Part shown: positions 19,301 through 28,410 of the stretch, piece by piece
Layout of the letters: the number at the start of each line of letters is the position of its first letter
Numbering within the stretch: the stretch's first letter is position 1
Source: Sphingomonas ginsenosidimutans
GTDB taxonomy: Bacteria > Pseudomonadota > Alphaproteobacteria > Sphingomonadales > Sphingomonadaceae
Length of the DNA: 64,000 nt
Direction of reading: 5' to 3'
Assembly (NCBI RefSeq): GCF_002374835.1
Contig: NZ_NWVD01000001.1
Coordinates: 248,001-312,000, forward strand
The notes under the pieces: generated by a model
The model's database searches: none
Seen by the model: the letters and a program-made list of their open reading frames with translations, nothing else
What the model was told of the DNA's origin: nothing
Made by a program: the position numbers and the translations under genes

Positions 19301-21135
19301 TGACGTTCGACGTGATGGTGGAGGCGGGGGCCAAGAACACCGCGTCGTGGATGACGCTGATGCAGCTCCAGTCCACCTTCGATCCCGGCGACGCGCCGCA
19401 CAGCCCGCCGTTCGCGCTGGAGATGGTCGGCGACAAGATGCGCATCGTGACGCGCAGCAGCGCGACGTCGATCATGGCGGTGGACGATTCGGTCTATCAG
19501 CGCCACTTCACCGACACCGCCGACATCACCCGCGGCAAATGGTATGCGTTCGACGTCACGGTCAAGTTCCTGCCCGGCGGGGACGGCCGCCTGACGGTGG
19601 TGCGCGACGGGGTGACGATCGTCGACTATACCGGGCCGCTGGGCTTCCAGGATGCGGTCGGCCCCTATCTGAAGCAGGGCGTGTACCGCGCCGACGCGCC
19701 GGAGACGATCGCGGTCAATTATCGCAACACCGCGCTGGAACTGGTGCCCAACAGCACCGCGCCGGCCCCGTCGGCGCCGTCCAACCTGACGCTGTCGGTC
19801 GCCGACGTGGCCGAGAACGGCGCCCCCGGCGCGCTGGTCGGCACCGCGGCGGCGACCGACGCGCAGGGCCGCGCGATCAGCTATTCGCTGGTCGACAGCG
19901 CCGGCGGGATGTTCGCCATCGACCCGCAGACGGGCAAGATCGTCACCGCCAAGACGCTCGATTACGAAACGCAGAAGGCCCATTCGATCACGGTGCGCGC
20001 CACCGGCAGCAACGGGCTGTTCGTGGACAAGGCCGTCACGGTCGGCGTCACCGACGTCAACGAGGCGCCGGTCAGCGTGACGCTGGCGGGCGGCAAGGTG
20101 GCGGAGAACCTGGCTGCCGGCGCGATCGTCGGCACCGTGTCGGCGATCGATCCGGAGGCGCGGACGCTGACCTATTCGCTGGTCGGCGGCACGGGCATGC
20201 CGTTCTCAATCGACGCGCGCACCGGCGTCATCACCACCACCGCCCCGCTCGATTACGAAACGCGCAGCAGCTACGCGTTGTCGGTCCGCGCGACCGATGT
20301 CGGCGGGCTGAGCACCGACAAGGCGGTGACGATCGGCGTCACCGACGTGAACGAGGCACCGGCGAACCTGACGTTGACCGGCGGGACCGTGACCGAGAAC
20401 ATGGCCGCTGGCACCATCGTGGGGACGGCGCGCGCGGCGGATCCGGACGGCAACACGCTGTCCTATTCGCTGGTCGGCGCCAGCGGGTTGCCGTTCGCGA
20501 TCGACGCGCGCACCGGGGTCATCACCACCACCGCGCCGCTCGATTACGAAGCGCGCAACGCCTATTCGCTGACGGTGCGCGCCAGCGATCCGGGCGGGCT
20601 GAAGGTGGACAAGCTGGTCTCGATCGGCGTCACCGACGTCAACGAGGCGCCGGTCGACCTGGCGCTGGCCGGCGGCAAGGTGGCGGAAAACCTGGCGCCC
20701 GGCGCGCTGGTGGGCGTGGCGCGCGCCAGCGACCCGGAAGGGCTGGCGCTGTCCTATTCGCTGGTCAATGCCAAGGGGATGCCGTTCGCGATCGACGCGC
20801 GGACCGGGATCATCACCACCACCGCGGCGCTCGATTACGAAGGCAAGGGCAGCTACGCGCTGACCATCCGCGCGACCGATGCGGGCGGGCTGACGGTGGA
20901 CAAGGCGGTGACGATCGGGGTGATCGACATGCCCGAACTGCCCAAGGGCTGGGTATCGTTCAATGCCTCGCGCGAACCGGCGCCGGACCGCAGCGGGCTG
21001 ACCGATGCGCATTCGCTGGGCGGCGGCACGGGCATGGTGGCGGATGCGCACGGCGACTATACGTTCGTGGTGCCGGACCATCCCGACGGCCTGATCAAGC
21101 TGGGCGCGGACTATTTCGATCCGCATGTGATCTGA
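16312..21135 (+). CDS. Giant RTX-type secreted glycanase: CBM, GH5, repeats, RTX, lyase-like and cadherin-like domains
   Basis: The 1,607-aa protein lacks a signal peptide. A calcium-type CBM (CBM36/60-like) spans about residues 1-95. A GH5 glycosidase (about 118-437) has acid/base Glu268 in MNEPNEQ and nucleophile Glu377 in FLGEFGVG. Three to four ~97-residue repeats fill about 487-795. RTX nonapeptides ([17 protein letters not shown]) are near 804-825. A jelly-roll polysaccharide-lyase-like domain covers about 936-1145, and four cadherin-like repeats of 97 residues about 1157-1541. The GTG at 16312 is preferred with GGGAAG 8 nt upstream; a GTG at 16288 adds 8 residues. The exporter genes follow directly, so type I secretion is likely. 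It probably remodels or anchors the exopolysaccharide. Confidence 0.85.
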   Translation: MAITHNLSIKVSGTEASGKPAFSVFVNGVAVATNVEVGADYRLGQWNTFTFSYQSDSANDDIRIVYANDHHDSATGQDRNLYINELALDGRTFQAALATGANAHLGYQAGLTSAALFSNGSLSFSTSQFMTSTPGALQYLGIAYSGAEFTTNQLADWHLPVVFPTDANLDYYASKGMNILRLPILWEQLQPTKGGAFDQAYIDRITHVIDYAATKGMTIVVDVHNFGRAYGELIGGPVVTNADFAAMWGALGGALKDRGNVMLGLMNEPNEQTPADWLASANAAIAAIRAAGAAQTILVAGSAWDGAYNWLTSGNAATIGKGVVDPLDKYAFEVHQYLDLTASGGVATPVSADIGVQRLQAITQWALQNNQKLFLGEFGVGTDATSLSALDKMLTYMAQHADAWLGGTYWAAGNNNYFSIDPVGGSDRPQMNLLEKYAPAPITAIENATAVTYTSGNTTYYADGSVEVRSFQSDGTLRGKTITHVNGSKETYALNIVGQAYTTEYSTFDAKGALISLTRTQADGKMVFGKTVNNALGRTTSDQYNTAGLLTTRTIEQPGVVETKNYAADGFTLLRHIVQQTGGLKDVWIYGITGQTYTQAHEQYAANGTLTSLTRMRADNSLVFTKTVDLATGAVATGSYSNAGVLTSMLIVQGAETTQKTYAADGATVTRSILNHADGSKEVWYYGQTDPNYRTVHETYNAAGAMVSVERLRGDGSLYYSRDVLSDGKVVTVTNSFTTDGLLTTSVIGRSDGSITTKTFASDGIALLQDVTTTADGAREVHLYGVTGAAYTATGGAKADVLVGGAGNDTLTGGGGNDTLTGGAGVDTFVFARGSGNDTITDFGRNGEADKLDLSAYLTAGLRPTVAASGLDTLLTFTTGETIRLTAVDPARLTATATGYTFTAPVASRPITLPGVVDSALGTVGGVVGGIVTTPVSVALDLRAQNAGQAWSFTSAAGVNRFEVRAGDHWSGDGTAGKERSETYATAKLDLGKTYHLTFDVMVEAGAKNTASWMTLMQLQSTFDPGDAPHSPPFALEMVGDKMRIVTRSSATSIMAVDDSVYQRHFTDTADITRGKWYAFDVTVKFLPGGDGRLTVVRDGVTIVDYTGPLGFQDAVGPYLKQGVYRADAPETIAVNYRNTALELVPNSTAPAPSAPSNLTLSVADVAENGAPGALVGTAAATDAQGRAISYSLVDSAGGMFAIDPQTGKIVTAKTLDYETQKAHSITVRATGSNGLFVDKAVTVGVTDVNEAPVSVTLAGGKVAENLAAGAIVGTVSAIDPEARTLTYSLVGGTGMPFSIDARTGVITTTAPLDYETRSSYALSVRATDVGGLSTDKAVTIGVTDVNEAPANLTLTGGTVTENMAAGTIVGTARAADPDGNTLSYSLVGASGLPFAIDARTGVITTTAPLDYEARNAYSLTVRASDPGGLKVDKLVSIGVTDVNEAPVDLALAGGKVAENLAPGALVGVARASDPEGLALSYSLVNAKGMPFAIDARTGIITTTAALDYEGKGSYALTIRATDAGGLTVDKAVTIGVIDMPELPKGWVSFNASREPAPDRSGLTDAHSLGGGTGMVADAHGDYTFVVPDHPDGLIKLGADYFDPHVI
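17770..18690 (+). repeat. Three and a half ~97-aa repeats within the RTX protein
   Basis: Repeat units start at about 17770, 18058, 18345 and 18640, a period of roughly 290 nt. Each begins G-S-K-E-V/T, then Y-G-x-T-G-x-x-Y, Y-x-A-x-G-x-L and R-x-x-A-D-G-S-L. The fourth copy is cut short by the RTX block. The pattern loosely recalls YD/RHS-type beta repeats but lacks their YD core. Confidence 0.7.
19790..20935 (+). repeat. Four cadherin-like repeats (291-nt period)
   Basis: The unit boundary VTDVNEAP recurs at about 20047, 20338 and 20629, exactly 291 nt apart. Each unit has AENxxxGxxVG, then D-x-x-x-x-x-x-x-YSLV, FxIDxxTGxIxT, LDYE and a closing [14 protein letters not shown]. These are bacterial cadherin-like, calcium-binding domains typical of adhesive secreted proteins. 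Confidence 0.9.
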
Positions 21136-21246
21136 CGACAAATATCGGGGAACGCGGGACAAAAGCGCGGCTGGTCAACGCTTCGCTAACCAATCCGGCC
21201 TAGCGTGTACGCACGCGCAGCCGGTGCGTGTCACGAGGTTCCCCCC

Positions 21247-23025
21247 ATGTCGTCGATCGCCTCCCCCCGTTCCATGCGCGGCAGCGCGGACCCGATCCGC
21301 CGCGCGATCGCGCGCTGTCGCCCGCATCTGCTGGGGGCGGCGGCGTTCAGCGCGCTCGGCAACCTGCTGTACCTCACCCCGTCGCTGTTCATGCTGCAGG
21401 TGTACGACCGGGTGGTGCCCAGCGGCAGCATCCCGACGTTGGTGGCGCTGGGGGTGCTGACGCTGGCCGGGCTAGCGGCGCTGGCGGCGTTCGAATGGCT
21501 GCGCTCGCGCGTGTTGATCCGGGCCAGCGCGGCGCTGGAGGCGACGCTGGCGCGCGACACGCTGGCGGTGGCGATGAACCGCCCCGACCTGTCGCGGGTC
21601 CAGCGGGCCGAGGCGATGCGCGATTTCGACACTGTGCGCCAGGGGATCGGCAGCCCCGGCGTGCTCGCCGCGCTGGATGCCCCATGGACGCCGATCTACA
21701 TCCTGGTCGCGTTCCTGCTGCACCCGGCGCTGGGGCTGATGATGATCGTCGCGGGCGCGATCCTGCTGGCGCTCGCCTGGACGAACGAGGCGATGACCGC
21801 ATCGCCGATGAAGCGCGCCGGCGAGGCGGTGAGCATCGCCTACGCTCGGCAGAACCACGCCGCCGCCTTCGCCGCCGAAGCGCGCGCGCTGGGGATGGTG
21901 CAGTCGCTGGCGCTGCGCCAGGCGAGCGAACGCGGTGCGGCCAACGCGCTCCAGCTGGAGGCCAGCTTCGCCGGGAGCGCGCACGGCAGCATCATCAAGT
22001 TCTTCCGCCTGGCGGTCCAGTCCGGGTCGCTTGCGCTGGGCGCGGTGCTGGTGATCGAGGGCAGCCTGTCGGCCGGTTCGATGATCGCCGCGTCGCTGCT
22101 GATGTCGCGCGCGCTGGCGCCGATCGAGCAAGCGGTGGGCAGCTGGCGTACGATCGTGTCGTTGCGCGCCGCCTATCGCCGGTTGAGCGCCTTGTTCGAC
22201 GGCGCGCCGGTGCGCGATCACACCGCGCTGCCCGCGCCGACCGGCGCGGTGCAGGTGGAACAGCTGACGGTGTGCGCGCCGCTGACGGGGCGCGTGCTGC
22301 TGAGCGAGATCGGCTTCGCGGTGGCGCCGGGGACGATCGTCGGGATCGTCGGGCACAGCGGCGCGGGCAAGTCCACGCTGCTGCGCGCGATCGCGGGCGC
22401 GGTGGCGCCGCAGGCGGGGCATGTCCGCTTCGACGGCACCTCGCGCAACGACTGGGATGCCGAGCGGCTGGCCGAGCATGTCGGGTTCGTGCCGCAGGAT
22501 TCGATCCTGTTCCCCGGCACCGTGAAGGAGAACATCACCCGCTTCCGCCGTCCCAACGACGCGCAGGAGGCGATGCGGCTGGACGCGGCGGCGATCGCGG
22601 CGGCGCAGGCGATCGGCGCGCATGAGATGATCGCGCGGCTGCCGCAGGGTTACGACACGCTGCTCGACATCGGCGGGACCGGGCTGTCGGCGGGGCAGGC
22701 GCAGCAGGTAGCAATCGCGCGCGCGCTGTTCGGCGAGCCGGCGGTGCTGGTGCTGGACGAGCCGACCGCGCATCTCGATGCGGAGGCGCAGCGCGCCTTC
22801 GCCGCGCTGCTGGTGCGGATGCGCGAGGCGCGGCGGACCGTGCTGTTCGCGACGCACAGCACCGACGTGCTGGCCGGCGCCGACATGCTGCTGGCGCTGG
22901 AGGGAGGCCGGATCGCGCAGTTCGGGCCGATCGCCGGCGCCGGCGCCGAGGCCGGCCCGCGCCCCGGCAGCTTCATTTCCGCCATCACCCCGGCGTCCTA
23001 TCGCCCCCGGAAGGTCAACGCATGA
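21247..23025 (+). CDS. Type I secretion ABC transporter (PrtD family permease/ATPase)
   Basis: The 592-aa protein fuses an N-terminal membrane domain (about residues 30-320, beginning near LTPSLFMLQVYDRVVPSGS, a PrtD/HlyB-family hallmark) to an ATPase. Walker A is GHSGAGKST (about 369-377), the signature is LSAGQAQQVAIARAL and Walker B is AVLVLDEPTAHLD. It has no C39 peptidase domain, as expected for exporters of RTX proteins with C-terminal signals. The ATG at 21247 follows a CGAGG site. Between the RTX protein and the membrane-fusion gene, it is the obvious exporter of that protein. The same ABC/fusion pair lies in sphingan loci. Confidence 0.92.
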   Translation: MSSIASPRSMRGSADPIRRAIARCRPHLLGAAAFSALGNLLYLTPSLFMLQVYDRVVPSGSIPTLVALGVLTLAGLAALAAFEWLRSRVLIRASAALEATLARDTLAVAMNRPDLSRVQRAEAMRDFDTVRQGIGSPGVLAALDAPWTPIYILVAFLLHPALGLMMIVAGAILLALAWTNEAMTASPMKRAGEAVSIAYARQNHAAAFAAEARALGMVQSLALRQASERGAANALQLEASFAGSAHGSIIKFFRLAVQSGSLALGAVLVIEGSLSAGSMIAASLLMSRALAPIEQAVGSWRTIVSLRAAYRRLSALFDGAPVRDHTALPAPTGAVQVEQLTVCAPLTGRVLLSEIGFAVAPGTIVGIVGHSGAGKSTLLRAIAGAVAPQAGHVRFDGTSRNDWDAERLAEHVGFVPQDSILFPGTVKENITRFRRPNDAQEAMRLDAAAIAAAQAIGAHEMIARLPQGYDTLLDIGGTGLSAGQAQQVAIARALFGEPAVLVLDEPTAHLDAEAQRAFAALLVRMREARRTVLFATHSTDVLAGADMLLALEGGRIAQFGPIAGAGAEAGPRPGSFISAITPASYRPRKVNA

Positions 23026-24380
23026 GCATGTCCGCCACCTTCGACCGGTTCGTATTGCCCGATGGCGATCGTACCGCGATCCACGATCCGCGGCGCGAGC
23101 TGCGCTGGGGCGCGGCGCTGGCCGGGCTGCTGGTGCTGGGCTTCGGCGGCTGGGCGGTCGCCACGCGGCTGGACGCGGCGGTGGTCAGCGGCGGCGTGGT
23201 GCGGCTGACCGACGCGCGGCAGGTGGTGCAGGCGCCGGCGGCGGGGATCATCTCGTCGCTGGACGTGCGCAACGGGATGCGGGTGCGCGCCGGGCAGCAG
23301 CTGGTCGCCTTCACCGCGAGCGAGGCGCTGGCGCAGGAGCGCTCGCTGGCGGCGCGCACGTTCGGATTGCAGGCCGAAATCGCGCGGATCGAGACCGAAT
23401 TGCGCGGTGGGTCGCGAGTCGCGATGCCCGCGACGATGGGTGCGTCCTCTGAAGCCGACCGCGCATTGGCGGCGGCGGCGGTGGCGAGCGAGCAGGCGCA
23501 ACTCGACACGCAACGCGCGCTGGAGGGGGCACAGGCCGCGGTATTGCGCGACCGGCGCGTGCAGGTGGGCCACCAGATCGACGGCTATCGCCAGCGGCTC
23601 GGCTCGACGCAGCGCCAGCGGGCGCTCAATGCCAGCGAACTGGACGCCTATCGCGGGTTGTTGAAGCGCGGGCTGGCGACGCGCGAGCGGGTGCTGAACC
23701 TGGAACGATCCGCCGCGGCGCTGGATGGCGACCAGGGCGAGACGGTCGCGGAGATGGCGCGGCTGCGCAACCAGGCGGGCGAGGCGCAGTTGCAGCTGAC
23801 CCAGCTGCGGAGCGAGCGTGCGAATCAGAATGCCGAGCGGTTGCGCGCGGCGCAGAACGATCTGGCGGCGGTGCTGCCGCAATGGCAGGCGGCGCGCGAC
23901 CAGCTGCGCCGCACCGTCGTGCGTGCGCCGTTCGCGGGCACCGTCACTGCGCTCCAGCCCGCGATGGCGGGATCGGTGGTGCCCGCGGGCGCGCGGCTGC
24001 TGGAACTGGTCCCCGCGCGCGACGCGATCGTGGTCGAGGCGAAGGTATCGGCGACCGACGCGATGGAGCTGACGCCGGGGCAGGCCGCCGAAGTGCGCGC
24101 CGCCGGATCGCGCGGCCGGCTGGCCCCGCCGCTGCACGGCACGGTCGAGCGCGTGTCCGCCGACAGCATCGAGGATGAGCGCACCGGGCAGGTGTTCTAC
24201 ACCGCCGCGATCCGGCTGGCCCCCGCCGAGGTGCAGCGGATGCGTCGCGACGGCGTGGCCGGGGCGCTGCGCGCCGGCACGCCGGTGGAGGTGATGATCC
24301 CGACGAAGGCGCGCAGTGCGCTGGACTATCTGGTTGGGCCGCTGCTGGCGCGGGTGTCGAAGACCTTCGCGGAGCAATGA
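23022..24380 (+). CDS. HlyD-family type I secretion membrane-fusion protein
   Basis: The 452-aa protein has a single N-terminal membrane segment (AALAGLLVLGFGGWAVATRL), a lipoyl/biotinyl-like half (VQAPAAGIISSLDVRNGMRV), a long coiled-coil hairpin (about residues 105-300, rich in Q, E, R and A) and the return half VRAPFAGTVTALQPAMAGSV. A beta-barrel tail ends near the C-terminus. It bridges the ABC exporter and an outer-membrane TolC-like channel. It overlaps the exporter gene by 4 bp. No TolC homologue dedicated to it is in this part of the window. Confidence 0.92.
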   Translation: MSMSATFDRFVLPDGDRTAIHDPRRELRWGAALAGLLVLGFGGWAVATRLDAAVVSGGVVRLTDARQVVQAPAAGIISSLDVRNGMRVRAGQQLVAFTASEALAQERSLAARTFGLQAEIARIETELRGGSRVAMPATMGASSEADRALAAAAVASEQAQLDTQRALEGAQAAVLRDRRVQVGHQIDGYRQRLGSTQRQRALNASELDAYRGLLKRGLATRERVLNLERSAAALDGDQGETVAEMARLRNQAGEAQLQLTQLRSERANQNAERLRAAQNDLAAVLPQWQAARDQLRRTVVRAPFAGTVTALQPAMAGSVVPAGARLLELVPARDAIVVEAKVSATDAMELTPGQAAEVRAAGSRGRLAPPLHGTVERVSADSIEDERTGQVFYTAAIRLAPAEVQRMRRDGVAGALRAGTPVEVMIPTKARSALDYLVGPLLARVSKTFAEQ

Positions 24381-24440
24381 GGGGCTGAACGCGGTGGGGA
24401 TGGTGCGGGCGAGGTCCGGCACGCCCGCCGCGCCATCGTT

Positions 24441-24471
24441 CCGTCATGCCGGAACGAGTCCGGCATGACGG
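24441..24471. terminator. Perfect 13-bp inverted repeat between convergent genes
   Basis: CCGTCATGCCGGA and its exact reverse complement flank the loop ACGAG. The element lies between the convergent ends of the membrane-fusion gene and the priming transferase, so it can terminate both. The sequence also has the look of a dispersed GTCATGCCGGA-type palindromic repeat. Confidence 0.65.
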
Positions 24472-24534
24472 GAAGGAGCTTCGCCGAGATTTCGATTGGG
24501 TCCGGGAGGAGTGGCGGGGGATGCCCGCCAGATC

Positions 24535-25923
24535 CTAGAAGGCGTTGCGGTGGACGACCACGCGCAGCGTCGCGAAGATGATCGAGATGTCGCGCCAGAT
24601 GCTCCAGCCGTTGAGATACTCAAGATCGGCCTGGAGGCGGTTGGTCAGATCCTCGCGCCGGTGGGTCGCGCCGCGGAAGCCGCGGACCTGCGCCAGGCCG
24701 GTCAGCCCCGGCTTGCACGCATGGCGGTGCCAGTAGCGGTTGTCGATTTCCCAGAACAACTGCGTACCCGCCAGCGAGCCGAGCGCGTGCGGGCGCGGGC
24801 CGACCAGGCTCATCGAGCCGAACACGACGTTGAACAGCTGCGGCAGCTCGTCGATGCTAGTGCTGCGGATGAAGCGGCCGACGCGGGTCACGCGGCTGTC
24901 GCTGCGCCCGGCAGAGACGTTGCCGTCGGCATCGCATTCCGCGACGTGCATGCTGCGGAACTTCAGGATTTCGAAAAAGGCGTTGCCGCGCCCGACGCGG
25001 CGCTGGCGGAAGAACACCGGCCCGCGGCTGTCCAGCTTCACCGCCAGCGCGGTCAGCAGCAGCACCGGCGCCAGCGCGATCAGCGCGGGGATGCACAGCG
25101 CCAGGTCGAAGAGCCGCTTCGTCACCCGCTGGCTGAGCGTCAGCGGGCCGCTGGCGACCAGCAAGGTGGGGTGATGCGCGACCGCGCTGATGCCGAACGC
25201 GCCGAACGACCCGATGTCGTCGACCATCACCTCGCCCAGGACGTTGGCGCCTTTCAGCATCATCGCCCAGTCGGCCCGCGCATCCGGTTCGCAGACGATC
25301 ACCACGCGGTCCATGTCGCGGACCAGTTCGCCGAAACGATGCAGCGCGACCGGATCGGCCAGGTCCGGGACGATGCCGGTCGTTTCGGCATCGATCTGGA
25401 TCATCCGGTCGGGCACCTGGGTGCGCGCGCGGTCGAAGATGACCATTTCGGCGAGCAGCCGGTCGTTGAGGTGGCGGTGGATGTAGCTGCCCACGGCGAT
25501 TCGGAACCCGCCCAGCAGCACCGCGGACGCGACCATCGTGGTCAGCAGCATGGAGCGCGGGATGAACTGTTCACTGCGGATGAAATAGACCAGCAGGAAC
25601 AGCGCCGCGAAACTGAACGCCAGCGAGCGCAGCGCAATCGAGACGCCGCCGCTGCCGCGGCGCAGCGTGCTGATCGCGAAGGCGCGCGAATTGAGCGCGG
25701 TGCCGGCATAGATCGGCAGCGTGACCGCCAGCAGCGCGACCAGCGCCGCCGGGTCCGGTTTCACGAACCATGCCACCAGGATCCCGAGCATGATCGCGGC
25801 CAGATCACCCAGCACGACCGACAGGGCCAGATGCACGCGAAGCGTCCGCGACGGGGCGCCGCGGAACAGCAGGCCTGATGACAGGGATGGCTCAGCGATC
25901 AATCGCTGCACACCATCATTCAC
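24535..25923 (-). CDS. Exopolysaccharide priming sugar-phosphate transferase (polyprenyl-phosphate)
   Basis: The 462-aa protein starts lipid-linked repeat-unit synthesis by moving a sugar-1-phosphate, usually glucose, to undecaprenyl phosphate. The N-terminal half has four to five membrane segments and a CoA-binding-like region. The C-terminal bacterial sugar transferase domain begins KRLFDLALCIPALIALAP and contains KFRSM, DELPQLFNV, SLVGPRPHA and KPGLTGLAQVRG, all family landmarks. A GTG start at 25923 has GGGAGAAG just upstream. It is equivalent in position and type to the priming enzymes next to the ABC/fusion pair in sphingan clusters. It stands alone on the minus strand. Confidence 0.92.
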   Translation of the reverse strand: MNDGVQRLIAEPSLSSGLLFRGAPSRTLRVHLALSVVLGDLAAIMLGILVAWFVKPDPAALVALLAVTLPIYAGTALNSRAFAISTLRRGSGGVSIALRSLAFSFAALFLLVYFIRSEQFIPRSMLLTTMVASAVLLGGFRIAVGSYIHRHLNDRLLAEMVIFDRARTQVPDRMIQIDAETTGIVPDLADPVALHRFGELVRDMDRVVIVCEPDARADWAMMLKGANVLGEVMVDDIGSFGAFGISAVAHHPTLLVASGPLTLSQRVTKRLFDLALCIPALIALAPVLLLTALAVKLDSRGPVFFRQRRVGRGNAFFEILKFRSMHVAECDADGNVSAGRSDSRVTRVGRFIRSTSIDELPQLFNVVFGSMSLVGPRPHALGSLAGTQLFWEIDNRYWHRHACKPGLTGLAQVRGFRGATHRREDLTNRLQADLEYLNGWSIWRDISIIFATLRVVVHRNAF

Positions 25924-26099
25924 GCGCTTCTCCCCCGACTGTCCGACCGGGACCGATTGTCCCGGTACATCGTCGCCTGCGGGCGCGGACTATAGGCACA
26001 GATCGTCAGGAAGCAACGGCCATGGCGGCCGCAGGGAAGCGAGCGGCGGTCACGCGCGGCGGAACGGCCCGCGCGCGCGACACCCCGAGCGTGCGGCGG

Positions 26100-26216
26100 T
26101 CAGATGACGGCGACGATGATCGCGGCCCAGCACAACAGACCGGCGGCCAGCGAGCCACCGAAGCCGAGCAGCGCCGATGCGGAAACCACATCATCGGCAT
26201 GGGCAAGTTCGATCAT
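26100..26216 (-). CDS. Putative 38-aa single-span membrane peptide
   Basis: A small frame encodes a short polar head (MIELAHADD) followed by one hydrophobic helix (about residues 14-38, alanine, leucine, glycine and isoleucine rich, with one Cys and one Trp). Its ATG at 26216 has GGAGAGG about 7 nt upstream. The gene is co-oriented with, and 176 bp upstream of, the priming transferase and follows an AT-rich promoter-like region. I know no family for it. A regulatory or accessory role at the membrane is possible, but translation is unproven. Confidence 0.45.
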   Translation of the reverse strand: MIELAHADDVVSASALLGFGGSLAAGLLCWAAIIVAVI

Positions 26217-26446
26217 TCATCCTCTCCGTGCGCCGTTCTGTGTCATTCTGACACGGCGCTTGCACAACTGGTCCCAAATTGGCGGGAGTCATGCAAGTGT
26301 AAAATTGGAAAAAAAGATCGTTTCGGGTATCGGGTATGGTGCGCGTGCATGATTTTACGCCCGAATCTTTTTGCCGGGCGATGCCGCTGTGAGCGGTTTG
26401 TAAACCTTCGACGGTGCATCCTGCCGCCCATGCAACGGGTGATGGG
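26217..26446. promoter_or_regulatory. AT-rich divergent promoter region
   Basis: This 230-bp stretch separates the minus-strand peptide/priming transferase from the plus-strand PilZ gene. It is distinctly AT-richer than its surroundings (for example AAATTGGAAAAAAAGATCG near 26303-26321 and GATTTTACGCCCGAATC near 26352). It most likely carries both promoters. I could not define -35/-10 boxes with confidence. Confidence 0.45.
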
Positions 26447-26911
26447 ATGATGCTGATGGGTACGGCTGCTCGGCACCTGGCCGATTCGGGCGATCGTCGC
26501 GGTGCGCTGCGCGGTGAGCTGGGGCGTCCGGGGACGATCCGCCTGGACGACGGCACCGTGATCGAAACGGTGCTGGTCGACCTGACGCGCGACGGCTGTC
26601 GTCTGCACACCGCGGCGGCGATCGCGCGGGGCACCACGTTCAGCATCGGCATCGCGCATGTCGGCCTGACCCGTGCGCGTGTCGTGTGGCACGGGCCGGA
26701 GGGCTATGGCTGCGAATTCGACGCGCCGCTACCCGCGGGCGCGGTGACCGCGGCCTTCGGCGGCAGCAATATCGAACCGTTCCCCAATGCCGGCCAGTTC
26801 GCGCCGCCGCCGGTTGCGCGCAAGTGGAGCCCGCGCGCACGCCTGCTGCTGCTGCTCGCCGGGGTCGCCGGGCCGTGGGCGGCGCTGGCGCTTTTCTGGT
26901 TTCTGGTCTGA
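26447..26911 (+). CDS. PilZ-domain protein with C-terminal membrane anchor
   Basis: In this 154-aa protein, RGALR (about residue 18) fits the RXXXR arm of a PilZ domain. DLTRDG (about residue 45) fits the (D/N)XSXXG arm with Thr for Ser. ARVVWHGPEGYGCEFD is a typical PilZ closing strand. A proline-rich linker leads to a C-terminal hydrophobic segment (LLLLLAGVAGPWAALALFWF). It probably senses cyclic-di-GMP at the inner membrane. It is transcribed away from the priming transferase, so control of exopolysaccharide output is a reasonable guess. The start is uncertain; a GTG at 26414 would add 11 residues. Confidence 0.75.
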   Translation: MMLMGTAARHLADSGDRRGALRGELGRPGTIRLDDGTVIETVLVDLTRDGCRLHTAAAIARGTTFSIGIAHVGLTRARVVWHGPEGYGCEFDAPLPAGAVTAAFGGSNIEPFPNAGQFAPPPVARKWSPRARLLLLLAGVAGPWAALALFWFLV

Positions 26912-27074
26912 CGTCCCACCCTTTCGCACCGTCTCGGCACGGCTTCGCACCGTCTCCACGCGGCGCCCGCGACGCTTGATTCCCCACCGGATCAGGTTAA
27001 GTCGCGAGCGCCGCGATCGTTTTGCGCCGCACCACGTGCGGGCGGCCTGACGGATCACAAAGAGGGAGACGTTC

Positions 27075-28376
27075 GTGAAGATCGCCATGATCGGGTCCGG
27101 CTATGTCGGATTGGTGTCGGGTGCCTGTTTCGCCGATTTCGGGCACGACGTCGTCTGCGTCGACAAGGACGCGAGCAAGATCGAGCGGCTGCTGGACGGC
27201 GTGATGCCGATCTACGAGCCCGGGCTCGACGAACTGGTCGCGCGCAACGTGCAGGCCGGGCGCTTGCGCTTCACGACCGAACTGGCCGAGGGCGTGGCGG
27301 GCGCCGACGCGATCTTCATCGCGGTGGGCACGCCGTCGCGGCGCGGCGACGGGCATGCCGACCTCACCTATGTCCATGCCGCCGCCAAGGAGATCGGCGA
27401 GGCGCTGACCGGCTATGCGGTGGTCGTCACCAAGTCGACCGTGCCGGTCGGCACCGGCGACGAGGTGGAGCGGATCATCCGCGAGGCCGCACCGCAGGCG
27501 CAGTTCGGCGTCGTCTCCAACCCCGAATTCCTGCGCGAAGGCGCCGCGATCGACGATTTCAAGCGCCCCGACCGGATCGTGATCGGCTCGGAGGACGACC
27601 GCGCGACCGAGGTGATGCGGCAGGTGTACCGTCCGCTGTACCTCAACGCCGCGCCGATCCTGGTCACGCGCCGCCGCACCGCGGAACTGATCAAATATGC
27701 CGGCAACGCCTTCCTGGCGACCAAGATCACCTTCATCAACGAAATCGCCGACCTGTGCGAGAAGGTGGGCGCCGACGTGAAGGACGTCAGCCGCGGCATC
27801 GGCCTCGACAATCGCATCGGGTCGAAGTTTCTTCACGCCGGCCCCGGCTATGGCGGGTCGTGCTTCCCCAAGGATACGCTGGCGCTGCTCAAGACCAGCC
27901 AGGACTATGACGCGCCGCAGCGCATCGTCGAGGCGGTGGTGGCGGTCAACGATACCCGCAAGCGCGCGATGGGGCGCAAGATCATCGCCGCGATGGGCGG
28001 CGACGTGCGCGGCAAGACCGTCGCGGTGCTGGGGCTGACGTTCAAGCCGAACACCGACGACATGCGCGATTCGCCCGCGATCGCGGTGATCCAGACGCTG
28101 CAGGACGCCGGTGCGACCGTGAAGGCCTATGACCCCGAGGGGGTCGAGCAGGCCAAGAAGGTGCTCGACAACGTCGATTATTGCGACGGGCCGTACAGCG
28201 CGATCGAGGGCGCCGACGCGCTGGCGATCGTGACCGAATGGGACGAGTTCCGCGCGCTGGACCTGGCGCGGGTCAAGTCGCTGCTGGCATCGCCGGTGCT
28301 GGTCGACCTGCGCAACATCTACATCCCGGACGAAGTGCGCGCCGCCGGTTTCGACTATACCAGCATCGGGCGCTGA
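27075..28376 (+). CDS. ugd: UDP-glucose 6-dehydrogenase
   Basis: The 433-aa enzyme oxidises UDP-glucose to UDP-glucuronate with two NAD. The N-terminal GSGYVGLVSGACFADFGHDV is the Rossmann motif, and NPEFLREGAAIDDF is the UDP-sugar binding block. GPGYGGSCFPKDTLAL holds the catalytic cysteine, Cys263. The GTG start at 27075 has GAGGGAGA 5 nt before it. It begins a three-gene precursor operon with the epimerase (34 bp gap) and manC. Glucuronate is a usual sphingan component and suits the uronate-type lyases encoded nearby. Confidence 0.95.
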   Translation: MKIAMIGSGYVGLVSGACFADFGHDVVCVDKDASKIERLLDGVMPIYEPGLDELVARNVQAGRLRFTTELAEGVAGADAIFIAVGTPSRRGDGHADLTYVHAAAKEIGEALTGYAVVVTKSTVPVGTGDEVERIIREAAPQAQFGVVSNPEFLREGAAIDDFKRPDRIVIGSEDDRATEVMRQVYRPLYLNAAPILVTRRRTAELIKYAGNAFLATKITFINEIADLCEKVGADVKDVSRGIGLDNRIGSKFLHAGPGYGGSCFPKDTLALLKTSQDYDAPQRIVEAVVAVNDTRKRAMGRKIIAAMGGDVRGKTVAVLGLTFKPNTDDMRDSPAIAVIQTLQDAGATVKAYDPEGVEQAKKVLDNVDYCDGPYSAIEGADALAIVTEWDEFRALDLARVKSLLASPVLVDLRNIYIPDEVRAAGFDYTSIGR

Positions 28377-28410
28377 GCGTGATGCGCGCCGGGGGCGAGG
28401 GAGCGACGCG

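Noticed and set aside
16294..19983. A 1,229-codon open frame antisense to the RTX protein gene
   Set aside because: It mirrors the sense gene's codon pattern in high-GC DNA, has no recognisable motif and is arginine/glycine-rich filler, while the sense strand has full domain structure.
19790..20935. Regular 291-bp spaced repeats resembling a CRISPR or satellite array
   Set aside because: They are in frame inside a coding region and encode cadherin-like domains; spacing and length do not fit CRISPR.
26006..26206. A 66-codon minus-strand frame overlapping the 38-aa peptide
   Set aside because: Ser/Arg/Pro-rich with no ribosome site or hydrophobic pattern; the overlapping 38-aa frame has both.
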